From Palsa-506 sp963707065 (GTDB lineage Bacteria; Actinomycetota; Actinomycetes; Streptosporangiales; Streptosporangiaceae), in NCBI GenBank assembly GCA_963707065.1, contig CAVPPJ010000044.1:65037-129036 (forward strand): 64,000 nucleotides of DNA, in the 5' to 3' direction. The position numbers and the translations under genes are program-made. A model generated the notes under the pieces. The model did not search any database. It was not told the origin of the DNA and was given only the letters and a program-made list of their open reading frames with translations. Shown one piece after another: positions 51,541 through 60,772 of the stretch; positions within the stretch are counted from its first letter, which is position 1; the number at the start of each line of letters is the position of its first letter.

Positions 51541-53199
51541 ATGAGCAGCATCGACGAGATCGCCGAGCAGTACGTAGCGCGGGCCGCGGAGCTTGACCCG
51601 GTGATGGCCACGGACGTCGGCATCGCCGGATACGACGACCGGATGACCGACCTGAGCCCGGCGGGCTTCGCCGCCCGCGCCGAGCTTGACCGCGCCACGG
51701 TCACGGCCATGGACGCGGCCGTCGCCGCCGATGAGCGCGAGCGGGTCGCGAGGGCGGCGATGCTCGAGCGGCTTGGCCTGGACGTCGAGCGATACGACGC
51801 CGGTGACGTCACCAGCGAGCTGAACGTAGTCGCCAGCCAGGTGCAGGACGTGCGCATGATCTTCGACCTGATGCCCGTCGGCGGCGAGGAGGCGCAGCAC
51901 AACCTCGCCGCGCGGATGGCCGCGGTGCCGGATGCTTACGCGGGCCTGCGCCGCACCTACGCGGCGGCCGCGCGCCAGGGCCGGGTGGCCGCCGCTCGCC
52001 AGGTCGCGGCCTGCGCACGGCAGTGCGCGGACTGGTCGGCACCGGGCACCGGCTTCTACACCGGGCTGGCGGAGCGTACCGGGGCCACCGGGGCGCTGCG
52101 GGCGGAGCTGGATAAGGCCGCCGCGGCCGCCAGCGCGGCCACGGCCGAGCTCGGCCAGTTCCTCGAGGCCGAGCTCCTGCCGCTGGCACCGCGGCGCGAC
52201 GCGGCCGGCCGCGACCGGTACGCCCGCGCCTCGCGCTACTTCCTCGGCGCCGCGATCGACCTGGACGAGGCATACGCGTGGGGCTGGGGCGAGGTCACCC
52301 GGCTCAAGGCGGAGATGGCGCGGGTGGCCGGCCAGATAACCCCGGGCGGCACGCTGGCCGACGCTGTCACCGCGCTCGACGCGGATCCGTCGCGCCGGAT
52401 CACCGGCCGGGCGAACCTGCGGGCCTGGATGCAGGAGTTCGCCGACGGTGCCATCACCGAGCTGAACGGCACCCACTTCGACATCCCGGCGCCGGCCCTC
52501 CGCATCGAGTGCATGATCGCCCCGACCAGCAGCGGGGGGATTTACTACACCGGCCCGAGCGAGGACTGGACCAGGCCAGGCCAGATGTGGTGGGCGCTCG
52601 CCGACGGCGTTGAGGAGTTCTGCACCTGGAAAGAGGTCACCACGATCTATCACGAGGGCGTGCCCGGCCATCATCTGCAGATCAGCGAGGCCATCTTCCA
52701 GAAGGATCGTCTCAACCGCTGGCAGCGGCTGATGTGCGGTACCTCCGGGCACAGCGAGGGCTGGGCCCTCTACGCGGAGCGGCTGATGGCTGAGCTCGGC
52801 TACCTCGATGATCCCGGTAACTATCTCGGCATGCTCGACGCGCAGATGCTGCGCGCCGCGCGGGTAGTCGTCGATCTGGGCGTGCACCTGGAGCTGCGGA
52901 TCCCGGCAGGCACCGGCTGGCACGAAGGCGAGACCTGGGACGCCGACCTGGCCTGGAAATTCCTGCGCGCCCATGTCCAGGTCGACGAGGACATGCTGCG
53001 ATTCGAGCTGGACCGCTACCTCGGCTGGCCGGGCCAGGCGCCTTCGTACAAGCTCGGCGAGCGGATCTGGCTGCAGGCCCGCGAGGATGCCCGCGCCCGC
53101 CAGGGCGCGGACTTCAGCCTCCGTGACTTCCACAGCCAGGCGCTGGCCCTGGGCTCCATGGGCCTGGACCCGCTGCGCGAGGCGCTGGCCCGCCTGTAG
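51541..53199 (+). CDS. DUF885 family metallopeptidase-like protein
   Basis: A 552-residue protein with the zinc motif YHEGVPGHHLQ (HExxH-like, HEGVPGHH) and SGHSEGWALYAERLM, both hallmarks of DUF885. No signal peptide is seen, so it is probably cytoplasmic. Peptide substrates are likely but unproven. The region between the lactonase and this ATG is only 67 bp, so they may be co-transcribed. Confidence 0.87.
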   Translation: MSSIDEIAEQYVARAAELDPVMATDVGIAGYDDRMTDLSPAGFAARAELDRATVTAMDAAVAADERERVARAAMLERLGLDVERYDAGDVTSELNVVASQVQDVRMIFDLMPVGGEEAQHNLAARMAAVPDAYAGLRRTYAAAARQGRVAAARQVAACARQCADWSAPGTGFYTGLAERTGATGALRAELDKAAAAASAATAELGQFLEAELLPLAPRRDAAGRDRYARASRYFLGAAIDLDEAYAWGWGEVTRLKAEMARVAGQITPGGTLADAVTALDADPSRRITGRANLRAWMQEFADGAITELNGTHFDIPAPALRIECMIAPTSSGGIYYTGPSEDWTRPGQMWWALADGVEEFCTWKEVTTIYHEGVPGHHLQISEAIFQKDRLNRWQRLMCGTSGHSEGWALYAERLMAELGYLDDPGNYLGMLDAQMLRAARVVVDLGVHLELRIPAGTGWHEGETWDADLAWKFLRAHVQVDEDMLRFELDRYLGWPGQAPSYKLGERIWLQAREDARARQGADFSLRDFHSQALALGSMGLDPLREALARL

Positions 53200-53237
53200 T
53201 AACCGGCGTGACCTCATCGCGTTACCTGGAACCTCAG

Positions 53238-53285
53238 GTTATCCTCGGCGGCGCCAGCGCGTTATTCCCCGGCGGCGCCAGCGCG
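53238..53285. repeat. 24-bp duplication spanning the sixA stop codon
   Basis: ttattccccggcggcgccag plus cgcg at 53262-53285 is duplicated at 53238-53261 with a few changes. On the minus strand the first copy encodes RAGAAGE and the TAA stop of sixA. The second follows in the same frame. Confidence 0.8.
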
Positions 53286-53807
53286 GAGGTCCCGCGGAAT
53301 CACGAAATTGATCAGGCGGGCCCGTGCTGGCCCGAGCTGCTGCCAGGTCCCGGTGAACTCCAGCACCGCGATCGCGCCCGTCGGGAACTTGTCCCGGACC
53401 CGGTCGAGCGCATCCGCGTCGTCGGTCCTGGCGCTGGCCAGCGTCAGCGTCAGCTGCTGCATGGCCGGGTCGTGCCCGACTATCAGCAGTCTCCGCGCCG
53501 CCGGCGCAGTCTCGCGGGCCAGGTCCAGCAGCTCGTCGGCGGCCGCGCCGTATACCCGCTGATCAAAGCTGGCCGGCGGAGAGGCATCAAGTTCCGCCGC
53601 GGCCAGCTGCCACGTCTCGCGGGCGCGCCTGGCCGTCGAGCAGACGACGCAGTCGGGCACCCGGCCCGCCGCCCGCAGCCACCGCCCTGCCAACGGGGCA
53701 TCATGGCGGCCGCGGCCCGCCAGCGGCCGCTCGTGATCGGCGACATCGGGCCACGCCGACTTAGCGTGGCGCAGCAGCAGCAACTGCCGCGCCGCGCTAG
53801 TGGCCAT
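53262..53807 (-). CDS. sixA: SixA-type phosphohistidine phosphatase
   Basis: A 181-residue histidine-phosphatase-superfamily protein. The RHG motif appears as LLLRHAKSAW, the second catalytic region as CSTARRARETW, and the late His as IVGHDPAMQ. SixA removes phosphate from histidine of phosphotransfer proteins in E. coli; targets in actinomycetes are unknown. The stop region is duplicated (see the repeat). Confidence 0.88.
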   Translation of the reverse strand: MATSAARQLLLLRHAKSAWPDVADHERPLAGRGRHDAPLAGRWLRAAGRVPDCVVCSTARRARETWQLAAAELDASPPASFDQRVYGAAADELLDLARETAPAARRLLIVGHDPAMQQLTLTLASARTDDADALDRVRDKFPTGAIAVLEFTGTWQQLGPARARLINFVIPRDLRAGAAGE

Positions 53808-53837
53808 CGCGGCGTCCTCGCAGATCCGGCCGGCGGG

Positions 53838-54407
53838 TCAGCTCGTGGCGGCCTCGCCGCTGGCCGGCTTGGCCGCGTCATCCTGGGCAGCCTTCGCGTC
53901 GGCTTCGATTCCGGCGGTGTCGGCCTTCAGTTCCCTGGCTTCTACCTTCTTGGCCTTCTTCATGGCATGCTCGACCTTCGCCCCCATGTCGGAGACTGCG
54001 ACCACGACGAGCCCGGCCTGCCCGGCGTCGAGATGCTCGCCGAGTTCCTTCAGATCGTGACGGCTCATCCCGGCGGCGGCATGACCGGCGACCGCGCCAA
54101 GAGCCGCGCCGCCTGCGGTGGTGAGCGCGACCAAGCCCCCGCCGATCGCGGCAAACGGGAACAGCACCACGACCAGGCCGGTGGCCAGGCCCACGCCCCC
54201 GCCGAGCACGCCGCCCACCCGGGTGGGCGTCTCGTGCTTCTTGGTGATCTTGACCTTCCCGTCGGCGCGGTGCTCGATCACGGCGGCGTCATAGGCGTCA
54301 ATCAGGCCGGCCTTGGTGTGCAGGTCCTTAACGAACTCATAATCGGCGTCCGCATCTGTGGTGGTGTCATACACCCCGACGTAGACCATGAATGTGTCGA
54401 CTGCCAT
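53838..54407 (-). CDS. DUF1269-type membrane-associated protein
   Basis: A 189-residue protein. An N-terminal alpha/beta domain (MVYVGVYDTTTDADADYEFV) is followed by two Gly/Ala-rich hydrophobic stretches (VGGVLGGGVGLATGLVVVLF and LTTAGGAALGAVAGHAAAG) and a charged Lys/Ala-rich C-terminal helix. The layout fits DUF1269 proteins of unknown function. GGAGG lies seven bases before the ATG. It diverges from the monooxygenase. Confidence 0.82.
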   Translation of the reverse strand: MAVDTFMVYVGVYDTTTDADADYEFVKDLHTKAGLIDAYDAAVIEHRADGKVKITKKHETPTRVGGVLGGGVGLATGLVVVLFPFAAIGGGLVALTTAGGAALGAVAGHAAAGMSRHDLKELGEHLDAGQAGLVVVAVSDMGAKVEHAMKKAKKVEARELKADTAGIEADAKAAQDDAAKPASGEAATS

Positions 54408-54522
54408 CGTGATACCTCCGTGTGCTAAGCCTGCGGAAACGGCAAGGTCCGGCCTCCGCCGCAGCGCACATGGTAGCGCGATCCGGCGGACCGCAAACGG
54501 CCATGACGACAGGAGCCTGCAG

Positions 54523-56334
54523 ATGACCGCAACCGCGGAACAGACAGCGACTGCAGCGGCGGTAACGACCTGGCTGTCCGCGTTCGGGGACGCGCTGGCG
54601 GCCGGCGATACGGCCGCGGTGGCCGAGCTGTTCCTGCCGGACTGCTACTGGCGCGACCTCATCGCGTTTACCTGGAACATCAAGACCCTCGAAGGACGCG
54701 CCGCGATCACCGGCATGCTCGGCGAGACGCTGGCCCGGGTTCAGCCGGGCAACTGGAAGATCACCGACGGCGAGGAACCTGCCGACGCCGGCGGCGTGGT
54801 CGAGGCCTGGATCGAGTTCGAGACCGCGGTCGGCCGGGGCTGCGGGCACCTGCGCCTGCGCGACGGCCTGTGCTGGACGCTGCTGACCACCATGTACGAG
54901 CTCAAGGGCCATGAGGAGCCCCGCGGCCTGAGCCGCCCGAAGGGCACCGAGCACGGCGCGAGCCGCGGCCGGACCACCTGGCTGGAAAGGCGCGAGCACG
55001 AGGCAGCCGAGCTCGGCTCGACCGAGCAGCCGTACGTGCTGATCGTCGGTGGCGGCCAGGGCGGCATCGTGCTGGGCGCGCGGCTCCGCCAGCTCGGCGT
55101 GCCCGCGATCATCGTTGACAAGCACGGCCGGCCCGGTGACCAGTGGCGCAGCCGCTACAAGTCGCTCTGCCTGCATGACCCGGTCTGGTACGACCACCTG
55201 CCCTACCTGAAGTTCCCCGACAACTGGCCGGTTTTTGCGCCCAAGGACAAGATCGCCGACTGGCTTGAGTCGTACACGAAGATCATGGAACTCAACTACT
55301 GGGGCGCTGCGGAGGCGAAGAGCGCGGTCTACGACGAGCCGGCCCGCGAGTGGGCCGTGACCGTCGAGCGGGCGGGCCAGCCGGTAGTGCTGCGCCCGGC
55401 TCACCTTGTCCTGGCCACCGGCGTATCCGGCCAGCCCAGCCTGCCGTCCTTCCCCGGCATGGATGTCTTCCGCGGCGACCAGCATCATTCATCGGCCCAC
55501 CCGGGCCCGGACGCGTACCGGGGAAAGACATGCGTGGTCATCGGGTCCAATAACTCGGCCTTCGACATCTGCGGCGCGCTGTGGGAGACCGGCGCGGACG
55601 TGACGATGGTGCAGCGCTCCTCCACCCACATCGTGAAGTCCGACTCGCTGATGGAGATCGGGGTAGGTGCGCTCTACTCGGAGCAGGCGGTCGCGGCGGG
55701 GATGACGACCGACAAGGCGGACCTCGTTTTCGCTTCTCTGCCGTACCGGATCATGCATGAATTCCAGATCCCGCTCTATGACCAGATGCGGGAGCGGGAC
55801 AAGGACTTCTACGACCGGCTCGAGGCCGCGGGCTTCGACCACGACTGGGGCGACGACGGCTCGGGGCTGTTCATGAAGTACCTGCGCCGCGGCTCCGGTT
55901 ACTACATCGATACCGGCGCCGGTGACCTGGTGGCTAACGGGGACGTAAAGCTGGCGAAAGGACAAGTCGACCACCTCACCGAGGATGCCGTCGTGCTGGC
56001 GGACGGCACCGAGCTGCCGGCCGATCTCGTCGTCTACGCCACCGGGTACGGCTCGATGAACAGCTGGGCGGCTGACCTGATCTCCCGCGAGGTAGCCGAC
56101 AAGGTCGGCAAGTGCTGGGGCCTGGGCTCGGATACCACGAAGGATCCCGGGCCGTGGGAGGGCGAGCAGCGCAACATGTGGAAGCCGACGCAGCAGCAGG
56201 CGCTGTGGTTCCACGGCGGCAACCTGCATCAGTCGCGGCACTATTCGCTGTACCTCGCGCTGCAGCTCAAGGCCCGCGCGGCCGGCATCCCGACGCCGGT
56301 GTACGGGCTGCAGGAGGTCCACCACCTCAGCTGA
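54523..56334 (+). CDS. flavin-containing monooxygenase with N-terminal SnoaL-like domain
   Basis: A 603-residue fusion. Residues 1-130 are an NTF2/SnoaL-like domain (AVAELFLPDCYWRDLIAFTW). Residues 170-600 are an FAD/NADPH monooxygenase: GGGQGG at 176-181 binds FAD, GDQWRSRYKSLCLHDP is the FMO segment, FRGDQHHSSAHPG is the fingerprint region, and VIGSNNSAFDICGAL binds NADPH. YATGYGS follows. Expected activity is N-hydroxylation or Baeyer-Villiger-type oxidation. The SnoaL domain may shape the active site. AGGAG precedes the ATG. Confidence 0.9.
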   Translation: MTATAEQTATAAAVTTWLSAFGDALAAGDTAAVAELFLPDCYWRDLIAFTWNIKTLEGRAAITGMLGETLARVQPGNWKITDGEEPADAGGVVEAWIEFETAVGRGCGHLRLRDGLCWTLLTTMYELKGHEEPRGLSRPKGTEHGASRGRTTWLERREHEAAELGSTEQPYVLIVGGGQGGIVLGARLRQLGVPAIIVDKHGRPGDQWRSRYKSLCLHDPVWYDHLPYLKFPDNWPVFAPKDKIADWLESYTKIMELNYWGAAEAKSAVYDEPAREWAVTVERAGQPVVLRPAHLVLATGVSGQPSLPSFPGMDVFRGDQHHSSAHPGPDAYRGKTCVVIGSNNSAFDICGALWETGADVTMVQRSSTHIVKSDSLMEIGVGALYSEQAVAAGMTTDKADLVFASLPYRIMHEFQIPLYDQMRERDKDFYDRLEAAGFDHDWGDDGSGLFMKYLRRGSGYYIDTGAGDLVANGDVKLAKGQVDHLTEDAVVLADGTELPADLVVYATGYGSMNSWAADLISREVADKVGKCWGLGSDTTKDPGPWEGEQRNMWKPTQQQALWFHGGNLHQSRHYSLYLALQLKARAAGIPTPVYGLQEVHHLS

Positions 56335-56364
56335 CCGCAGCTGCTCCCCCTCGCGGCGGTCAGC
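56330..56364 (+). terminator. hairpin over the monooxygenase stop codon
   Basis: GCTGACCGC (56330-56338) pairs perfectly with GCGGTCAGC (56356-56364), 9 bp with a 17-base loop. It begins within the stop codon region. No T run follows, so termination is probable rather than certain. Confidence 0.5.
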
Positions 56365-56454
56365 CGGGTACCTGGCCGCCCGGTCTGCTGCTCGTTTGAC
56401 GGATCATCCGAGCCGCCTGCCTGCCGCCACGATGCGGCGGACATACTGAACGGC

Positions 56455-56694
56455 ATGAGGTTCAGCACGTCTGTCGAACTCGGCGGGAAGACGGCAACAG
56501 GGCTTCAGGTCCCGGACGACCTGGCCGCCGCGCTCGCTCAGGACGGCAGGGCACAGCAGTTCTTCGACGCGCTGGCCGTCTCCCATCGCAAGGAATGGGT
56601 GCGGTGGGTCGAGGAAGCGAAGAAGGCGGATACCCGCAGCAGCCGCATCAGCAAGGCGGTCGAGGCGCTCAGCGAGGGAAAGAAGACGCACTGA
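56455..56694 (+). CDS. YdeI/OmpD-associated-type protein, internally shortened
   Basis: A 79-residue protein. The first 20 residues (FSTSVELGGKTATGLQVPDD) match the start of actinobacterial DUF1905 proteins. The remainder (FDALAVSHRKEWVRWVEEAK, RISKAVEALSEGKK) is the C-terminal OmdA-like helix region. The roughly 70-80 residues that normally lie between are missing, without loss of frame. The function of the family (once linked to bacteriocin protection) is unclear. Confidence 0.72.
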   Translation: MRFSTSVELGGKTATGLQVPDDLAAALAQDGRAQQFFDALAVSHRKEWVRWVEEAKKADTRSSRISKAVEALSEGKKTH

Positions 56695-56713
56695 CCATGG
56701 CACAGCTGGCCTT

Positions 56714-57022
56714 ATGCCGACGACCGTCGTGAACCTCAAGGGCCACCGCGACGACCCTGACTACGCCGACGTGGTGTACGTGGGCCGGGCGATGCACCGC
56801 GGCGGCTGGCACCTGCCGGGCTCGCCGCTGGCCAGTCCTTTCCGCCCCGGCCCGGATGGCAGCCGCGAGGATGTCGTGGCCAGCTACCGGGAGTACCTGC
56901 TGGCACGCCCCGACCTGCTGGCGATGCTCCCGGAACTGCGCGGTCGCCGGCTCGGCTGCTGGTGCGCGCCGCTGCCGTGCCACGCCGCCGTCATCGCCGA
57001 GCTAGCGGACGCCGGAGCCTGA
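56714..57022 (+). CDS. DUF4326 domain protein
   Basis: A 102-residue protein with the DUF4326 pattern: VYVGRAMHRGGWHLPGSPLA, a central SREDVVASYREYLL helix and the Cys/His cluster GCWCAPLPCHA near the C-terminus. The family is frequent in phages but also in actinobacterial chromosomes. The Cys/His set suggests metal binding. It starts 20 bases after the preceding small gene. Confidence 0.82.
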   Translation: MPTTVVNLKGHRDDPDYADVVYVGRAMHRGGWHLPGSPLASPFRPGPDGSREDVVASYREYLLARPDLLAMLPELRGRRLGCWCAPLPCHAAVIAELADAGA

Positions 57023-57122
57023 CGAGCTACAACGCCACCAGCTCGCGCTCGGTATGCGCAGCCCCCGGCTGCCTGGCACGGACCGTCAGGCGACTGGATG
57101 CTTGGTTCTCTAGACTTGGCGG

Positions 57123-57470
57123 ATGAATACACGAGAGGCCGCGCAGCGGTGGGCGGACGTGTGGGAACGCGGCTGGCGCGAGCACGACGCGGACGCCATC
57201 ACGGCGCTGTACGCCGACGGCGCCTGCTGGCAGCAGCATCCGTTCCGCGAGCCTGAGCCGGGTTACCTCGCCCGCGTGTTCGAGGAGGAAGAGTCGGCCG
57301 AGTGCGAGTTCGGCAGGCCGATCGTCGACGGCGACCAGGCCGCTGTCACCTGGAGCGCGCAGACCAGGCTCGTCGATGGCGGCACCGAGGACCTGGCCGG
57401 CGTGTCGGTGCTGCGTTTCGACGCCAGCGGCCTCGTGCTCGAACATCGCGACTTCTCGGTTTTTGGGTAA
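57123..57470 (+). CDS. SnoaL-like (NTF2 superfamily) protein
   Basis: A 115-residue cone-fold protein: AQRWADVWERGWREHDADAI, LYADGACWQQHPF and FDASGLVLEHRDF are typical of nuclear-transport-factor-2-like/SnoaL proteins, which act as small enzymes or binding domains. It converges with the ABC exporter operon. Substrate unknown. Confidence 0.83.
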   Translation: MNTREAAQRWADVWERGWREHDADAITALYADGACWQQHPFREPEPGYLARVFEEEESAECEFGRPIVDGDQAAVTWSAQTRLVDGGTEDLAGVSVLRFDASGLVLEHRDFSVFG

Positions 57471-57484
57471 CTGCCAGGCCGGGT

Positions 57485-58327
57485 TTACGTGAGCAGCAGC
57501 TTGCTGATCCGGAAGCTGGCGACGTAGAGGCCCAGCAGGCCCATGATCGCCAGGTAGGCCACATGCCAGAGCAGCCCCGGGCCGACAATGCCGAGGGTGA
57601 GGCCGCGGAGCAGGGCAACGCCCTGATAGAGCGGCGTGCACTCAACCACGATCTGGATCGCCCTCGGGTAGACGCTGAGCGGGTAGAACGTCGTGGAGAA
57701 CAAGAACATCGGCAGCGTCGCCAGCGTCACGAACTCGAAGTGCTGCCAGCTACGCATGAACGTGGTCGCCGCCATCCCGACGGCGGCGAACGCGAATCCG
57801 ATAAGCAGCGCCGACGGCAGGTCCAGCACCGCCCACCACGAGTGCACAAGCCGCATGGCCAGCATGACGATCATGAACGCCGTCCCGTACAGCCCGCCGC
57901 GGATCAGCGCCCAGGAGATCTCGCCCAGCGCGATGTCACCTGCGCGCATCGGGGTAGACAGGGCCGCGTCGTAGAGCTTGTTGTACTTCAGCCGGAAGAA
58001 GACGTTGAAGGTCGAGTCGAAGACCGCCCCGTTCATCGACGAGGTCGCGAGCAGCGCGGGCGCCACGAAGCTGGTGTAGGTGATCGGGCCGGCCGGACCG
58101 GCGACCGTGCCGACCAGCTTGCCCAGGCCGACGCCGATGGCCAGCAGGTAGAACAGCGGCTCGAAGAACCCGGAGATGAGGACCAGCCAGGCCTGGCGGT
58201 AGACCCGGGCGTGCCGTTCGACGAGATGACGGCTGCCGCGGCCGCCCAATGACCCGCGGGCCAGCCAGGACACCGGCAGCACCCGCAGCGGCAGCTCCCT
58301 GACGGCTGGCACCCCGGCGCTAGACAT
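57485..58327 (-). CDS. ABC-2 type transporter permease
   Basis: A 280-residue permease with six helices. YRQAWLVLISGFFEPLFYLL and the late ATLPMFLFSTTFYPLSVYP motif are characteristic of NodJ/DrrB-type permeases. It is the last gene of a three-gene exporter operon and overlaps the preceding permease by eight bases. Confidence 0.9.
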   Translation of the reverse strand: MSSAGVPAVRELPLRVLPVSWLARGSLGGRGSRHLVERHARVYRQAWLVLISGFFEPLFYLLAIGVGLGKLVGTVAGPAGPITYTSFVAPALLATSSMNGAVFDSTFNVFFRLKYNKLYDAALSTPMRAGDIALGEISWALIRGGLYGTAFMIVMLAMRLVHSWWAVLDLPSALLIGFAFAAVGMAATTFMRSWQHFEFVTLATLPMFLFSTTFYPLSVYPRAIQIVVECTPLYQGVALLRGLTLGIVGPGLLWHVAYLAIMGLLGLYVASFRISKLLLT

Positions 58328-59162
58328 AGAGCCGCCGCCGGTAGGTCCGGTCGCCGGCGATGATCCCGGCGGCGGTCAGCGCCGCTAGGTAGCCGACGTG
58401 GATGAGCGTCCCGCCGATGGTGGCCGTGCCCAGGCTCAGCGACCGGCACAGCGCGACGCCGTGCCACAGCGGCGTCGCGTAGGCGATCAGCTGCGCCCAC
58501 CCGGGCAGCTGGCTGACCGGGAAAAACGTGCCGGAGAACAGGAACAGCGGGATCATGCCGAACCTGAAGATCATGGCGAACGACGTGTCCTTCATGACCG
58601 TGATCGCCCACGCCTCGATCGGGGTGGCGAACGCCAGCCCGGTCAGCACGGCGGCCGGCAGCGCAGCCAGCACCCAGGGTGACTTCACCGCGCCGAAGGC
58701 GGCCATCACGACCAGGAACACGGCACAGTTCATCACCAGCCGCATCGTGGTGAACAGCAGGTGCCCGTGGAACAGGTCCGATGGCCGCAGCGGCGTGGCC
58801 CCGGCGGCGTAGTAAGTGCGGCGCCACTTGACCGACCCGAGCACTGGGTACGTCGACTCGCCGATCCCGGTTTCCATCGCGGCGGCGGCAAGCAGCCCGG
58901 GCGCGAGGAAGACAAGGTAGGGGACGCCGCCGAGACTGGCCGGTCCGTGCTTGTTCACCAGCGTGCCGAGCCCGATGCCGATAGCGCCCAGGTACAGCAC
59001 CGGGTTGAGCACGCTGGAGTAGATCGACCCCCGCCAGGTCCGGCGGTAGTTCGTCGTCCAGTAGCGGAACTCGCGCACCGCGAAGGAGAACGAGGACGAC
59101 GGCGGAGCCGGCTGCGGCCGGGCGGCCGGAACTTCCCGGGCTGCCGGGGCCTGGGGTGCCAT
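58320..59162 (-). CDS. ABC-2 type transporter permease
   Basis: A 280-residue permease similar in layout to the next gene (YRRTWRGSIYSSVLNPVLYL, PLFLFSGTFFPVSQLPGWAQ). The two would form a heterodimeric exporter. Its ATG overlaps the TAA of the ATPase gene (TAATG). Confidence 0.9.
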   Translation of the reverse strand: MAPQAPAAREVPAARPQPAPPSSSFSFAVREFRYWTTNYRRTWRGSIYSSVLNPVLYLGAIGIGLGTLVNKHGPASLGGVPYLVFLAPGLLAAAAMETGIGESTYPVLGSVKWRRTYYAAGATPLRPSDLFHGHLLFTTMRLVMNCAVFLVVMAAFGAVKSPWVLAALPAAVLTGLAFATPIEAWAITVMKDTSFAMIFRFGMIPLFLFSGTFFPVSQLPGWAQLIAYATPLWHGVALCRSLSLGTATIGGTLIHVGYLAALTAAGIIAGDRTYRRRLYV

Positions 59163-60097
59163 TAGTCCTCCAGCCGCCGGCCGGTCAGCCGCAGGAAAAC
59201 GTCCTCCAGCGTGCTACGGCGAACCAGTGAGGTCAGCGGCTCGAGCCCGAGGCCGCGGACGGCAGCAAGGGCGGTGTCCCCGTTCGGAATGTAAAGCAGT
59301 ATCCGGTCGGCGAGTACTTCCATGCGCTGAGCCCGCAGGTCGGCGAGCTTCTCGGCGGCCTGCTCGTGCTCGCGCGGGTCGAAGCGGAGTTCAAGCACCT
59401 CGGCGGTCGAGTACTGCTCAATCAGCTCGCGCGGTGAGCCGGCGGCCGCGATCTTGCCGCGGTCCATCACCACCAGGCGGTCGCAGAGCTGCTCGGCCTC
59501 GTCCATGTAGTGCGTGGTCAGGACCAGCGTCACGCCGCGTTGCTTCAGCCTGAACAGCCGGTCCCAGACCACGTGCCTGGCCTGCGGGTCCAGCCCGGTG
59601 GTCGGCTCGTCGAGCAGCAGGATCTCCGGCTCGCTGATCAGCGAGCGGGCGATGGTGAGCCGCCGCTTCAGGCCGCCGGAGAGCGGCTCGACCTGATCTG
59701 CGCCGCGGTCACTCAGCTGGACGAACTCCAGCAGCCGGTCGGTGCGCTCGCTGATCACGTCGCGCGGCAGGCCGAAGTAGCGCCCGTAGATCAGCAGGTT
59801 CTCCCGCACGGTGAGCTCGACGTCGAGCGTGTCCTCCTGCGGCACCACGCCGAGCCTGGCCCGGATCGCCGGGCCGTCCGCGACCGGGTCGAGGCCGAGG
59901 ATGGTCAGCTCGCCGCCGCTCGGCGGCGAGACGCAGCCGATCATGCGCATCGTGGACGACTTGCCAGCGCCGTTCGGTCCGAGGAAGCCGAATGCCTCGC
60001 CGCGGCGCAGATCAAAATCGATCCCGTCGACTGCGGTGAACTTCCCGAAACGCTTCGTCAGCCCGCGGGCATGGATGAGCACATCGGGATCAGTCAT
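59162..60097 (-). CDS. ABC transporter ATP-binding protein (DrrA/NodI type)
   Basis: A 311-residue ATPase. Walker A is GPNGAGKSS, the Q loop is VVPQEDTLD, the signature is PLSGGLKRRL, Walker B is EILLLDEPTTGLD, and the switch His is TTHYMDEAEQ. The C-terminal DrrA-like extension follows. With two ABC-2 permeases it forms a drug/lipid-type exporter. The ATG at 60097 is preferred to longer frames because homologues start with this sequence. Confidence 0.92.
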   Translation of the reverse strand: MTDPDVLIHARGLTKRFGKFTAVDGIDFDLRRGEAFGFLGPNGAGKSSTMRMIGCVSPPSGGELTILGLDPVADGPAIRARLGVVPQEDTLDVELTVRENLLIYGRYFGLPRDVISERTDRLLEFVQLSDRGADQVEPLSGGLKRRLTIARSLISEPEILLLDEPTTGLDPQARHVVWDRLFRLKQRGVTLVLTTHYMDEAEQLCDRLVVMDRGKIAAAGSPRELIEQYSTAEVLELRFDPREHEQAAEKLADLRAQRMEVLADRILLYIPNGDTALAAVRGLGLEPLTSLVRRSTLEDVFLRLTGRRLED

Positions 60098-60307
60098 TGG
60101 GCTGATATTACCCGGCTGGCCTAAAATTTCCGAACGGGTTTTCCTCCCGCTACCCCGGCTGCCGGGGCAGGCGACGGCGCGGCGCGGGGCCCGCCGTGCG
60201 GCGTTGAGCATGGCAATGACGCATCATCGCGTGCGGGCCACGCGGTACTCTCGCAGGGACGCCCCGGTAAGCGCGCGGAGCGTATCCGCGGCACGAAAGG
60301 CGGCAAG

Positions 60308-60772
60308 GTGAGCTTCACTCGTGAGCTCTACGACCGGTTCCGGCACCTGATCCACGAGCTTGCGAAGTTCGGGATCGTCGGCGTCATCGCGTTCGTCGTC
60401 ACTGTCGGCGGCACCAACCTGCTGCACGTGCAGGTTCACCTGGGACCGCTCACCTCCAACGCGCTTGCGACCGTGGTCGCGACGGTGGTCTCCTTCGTCG
60501 GCAACCGGTGGTGGACGTTCCGGCACCGGGAGCGGACCAACATGCGCCGCGAGACGATCATGTTCTTCGTGCTGAACGGGGTGGGCCTGCTCATCCAGCT
60601 GGCCTGCATTGCCTTTACCTACTACGCGCTTGGCCTGACCGATCATTTCAGCTACAACGTCGCGCTGCTGGTCGGCATCACGCTCGGCACGCTGTTCCGG
60701 TTCTGGTCGTACCGCAAGTGGGTGTGGACCGCTCCCCCGGCCGCCGCGCCGCCGCCCAAGGTGCTGGTTTAG
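60308..60772 (+). CDS. GtrA family membrane protein
   Basis: A 154-residue protein with four hydrophobic segments. FGIVGVIAFVVTVGGTNLLH and SNALATVVATVVSFVGNRWW plus FRFWSYRKWVW are typical GtrA/polyprenyl-linked sugar flippase features. It probably takes part in moving lipid-linked sugars for cell-envelope glycans. It starts at GTG with an AAAGG-type site upstream. Its last codons and stop are duplicated. Confidence 0.87.
   Translation: MSFTRELYDRFRHLIHELAKFGIVGVIAFVVTVGGTNLLHVQVHLGPLTSNALATVVATVVSFVGNRWWTFRHRERTNMRRETIMFFVLNGVGLLIQLACIAFTYYALGLTDHFSYNVALLVGITLGTLFRFWSYRKWVWTAPPAAAPPPKVLV

Noticed and set aside
56714..57022. Prophage remnant suggested by the DUF4326 gene
   Set aside because: No integrase, structural or lysis genes and no attachment-site repeats around it; flanking genes are ordinary chromosomal ones.
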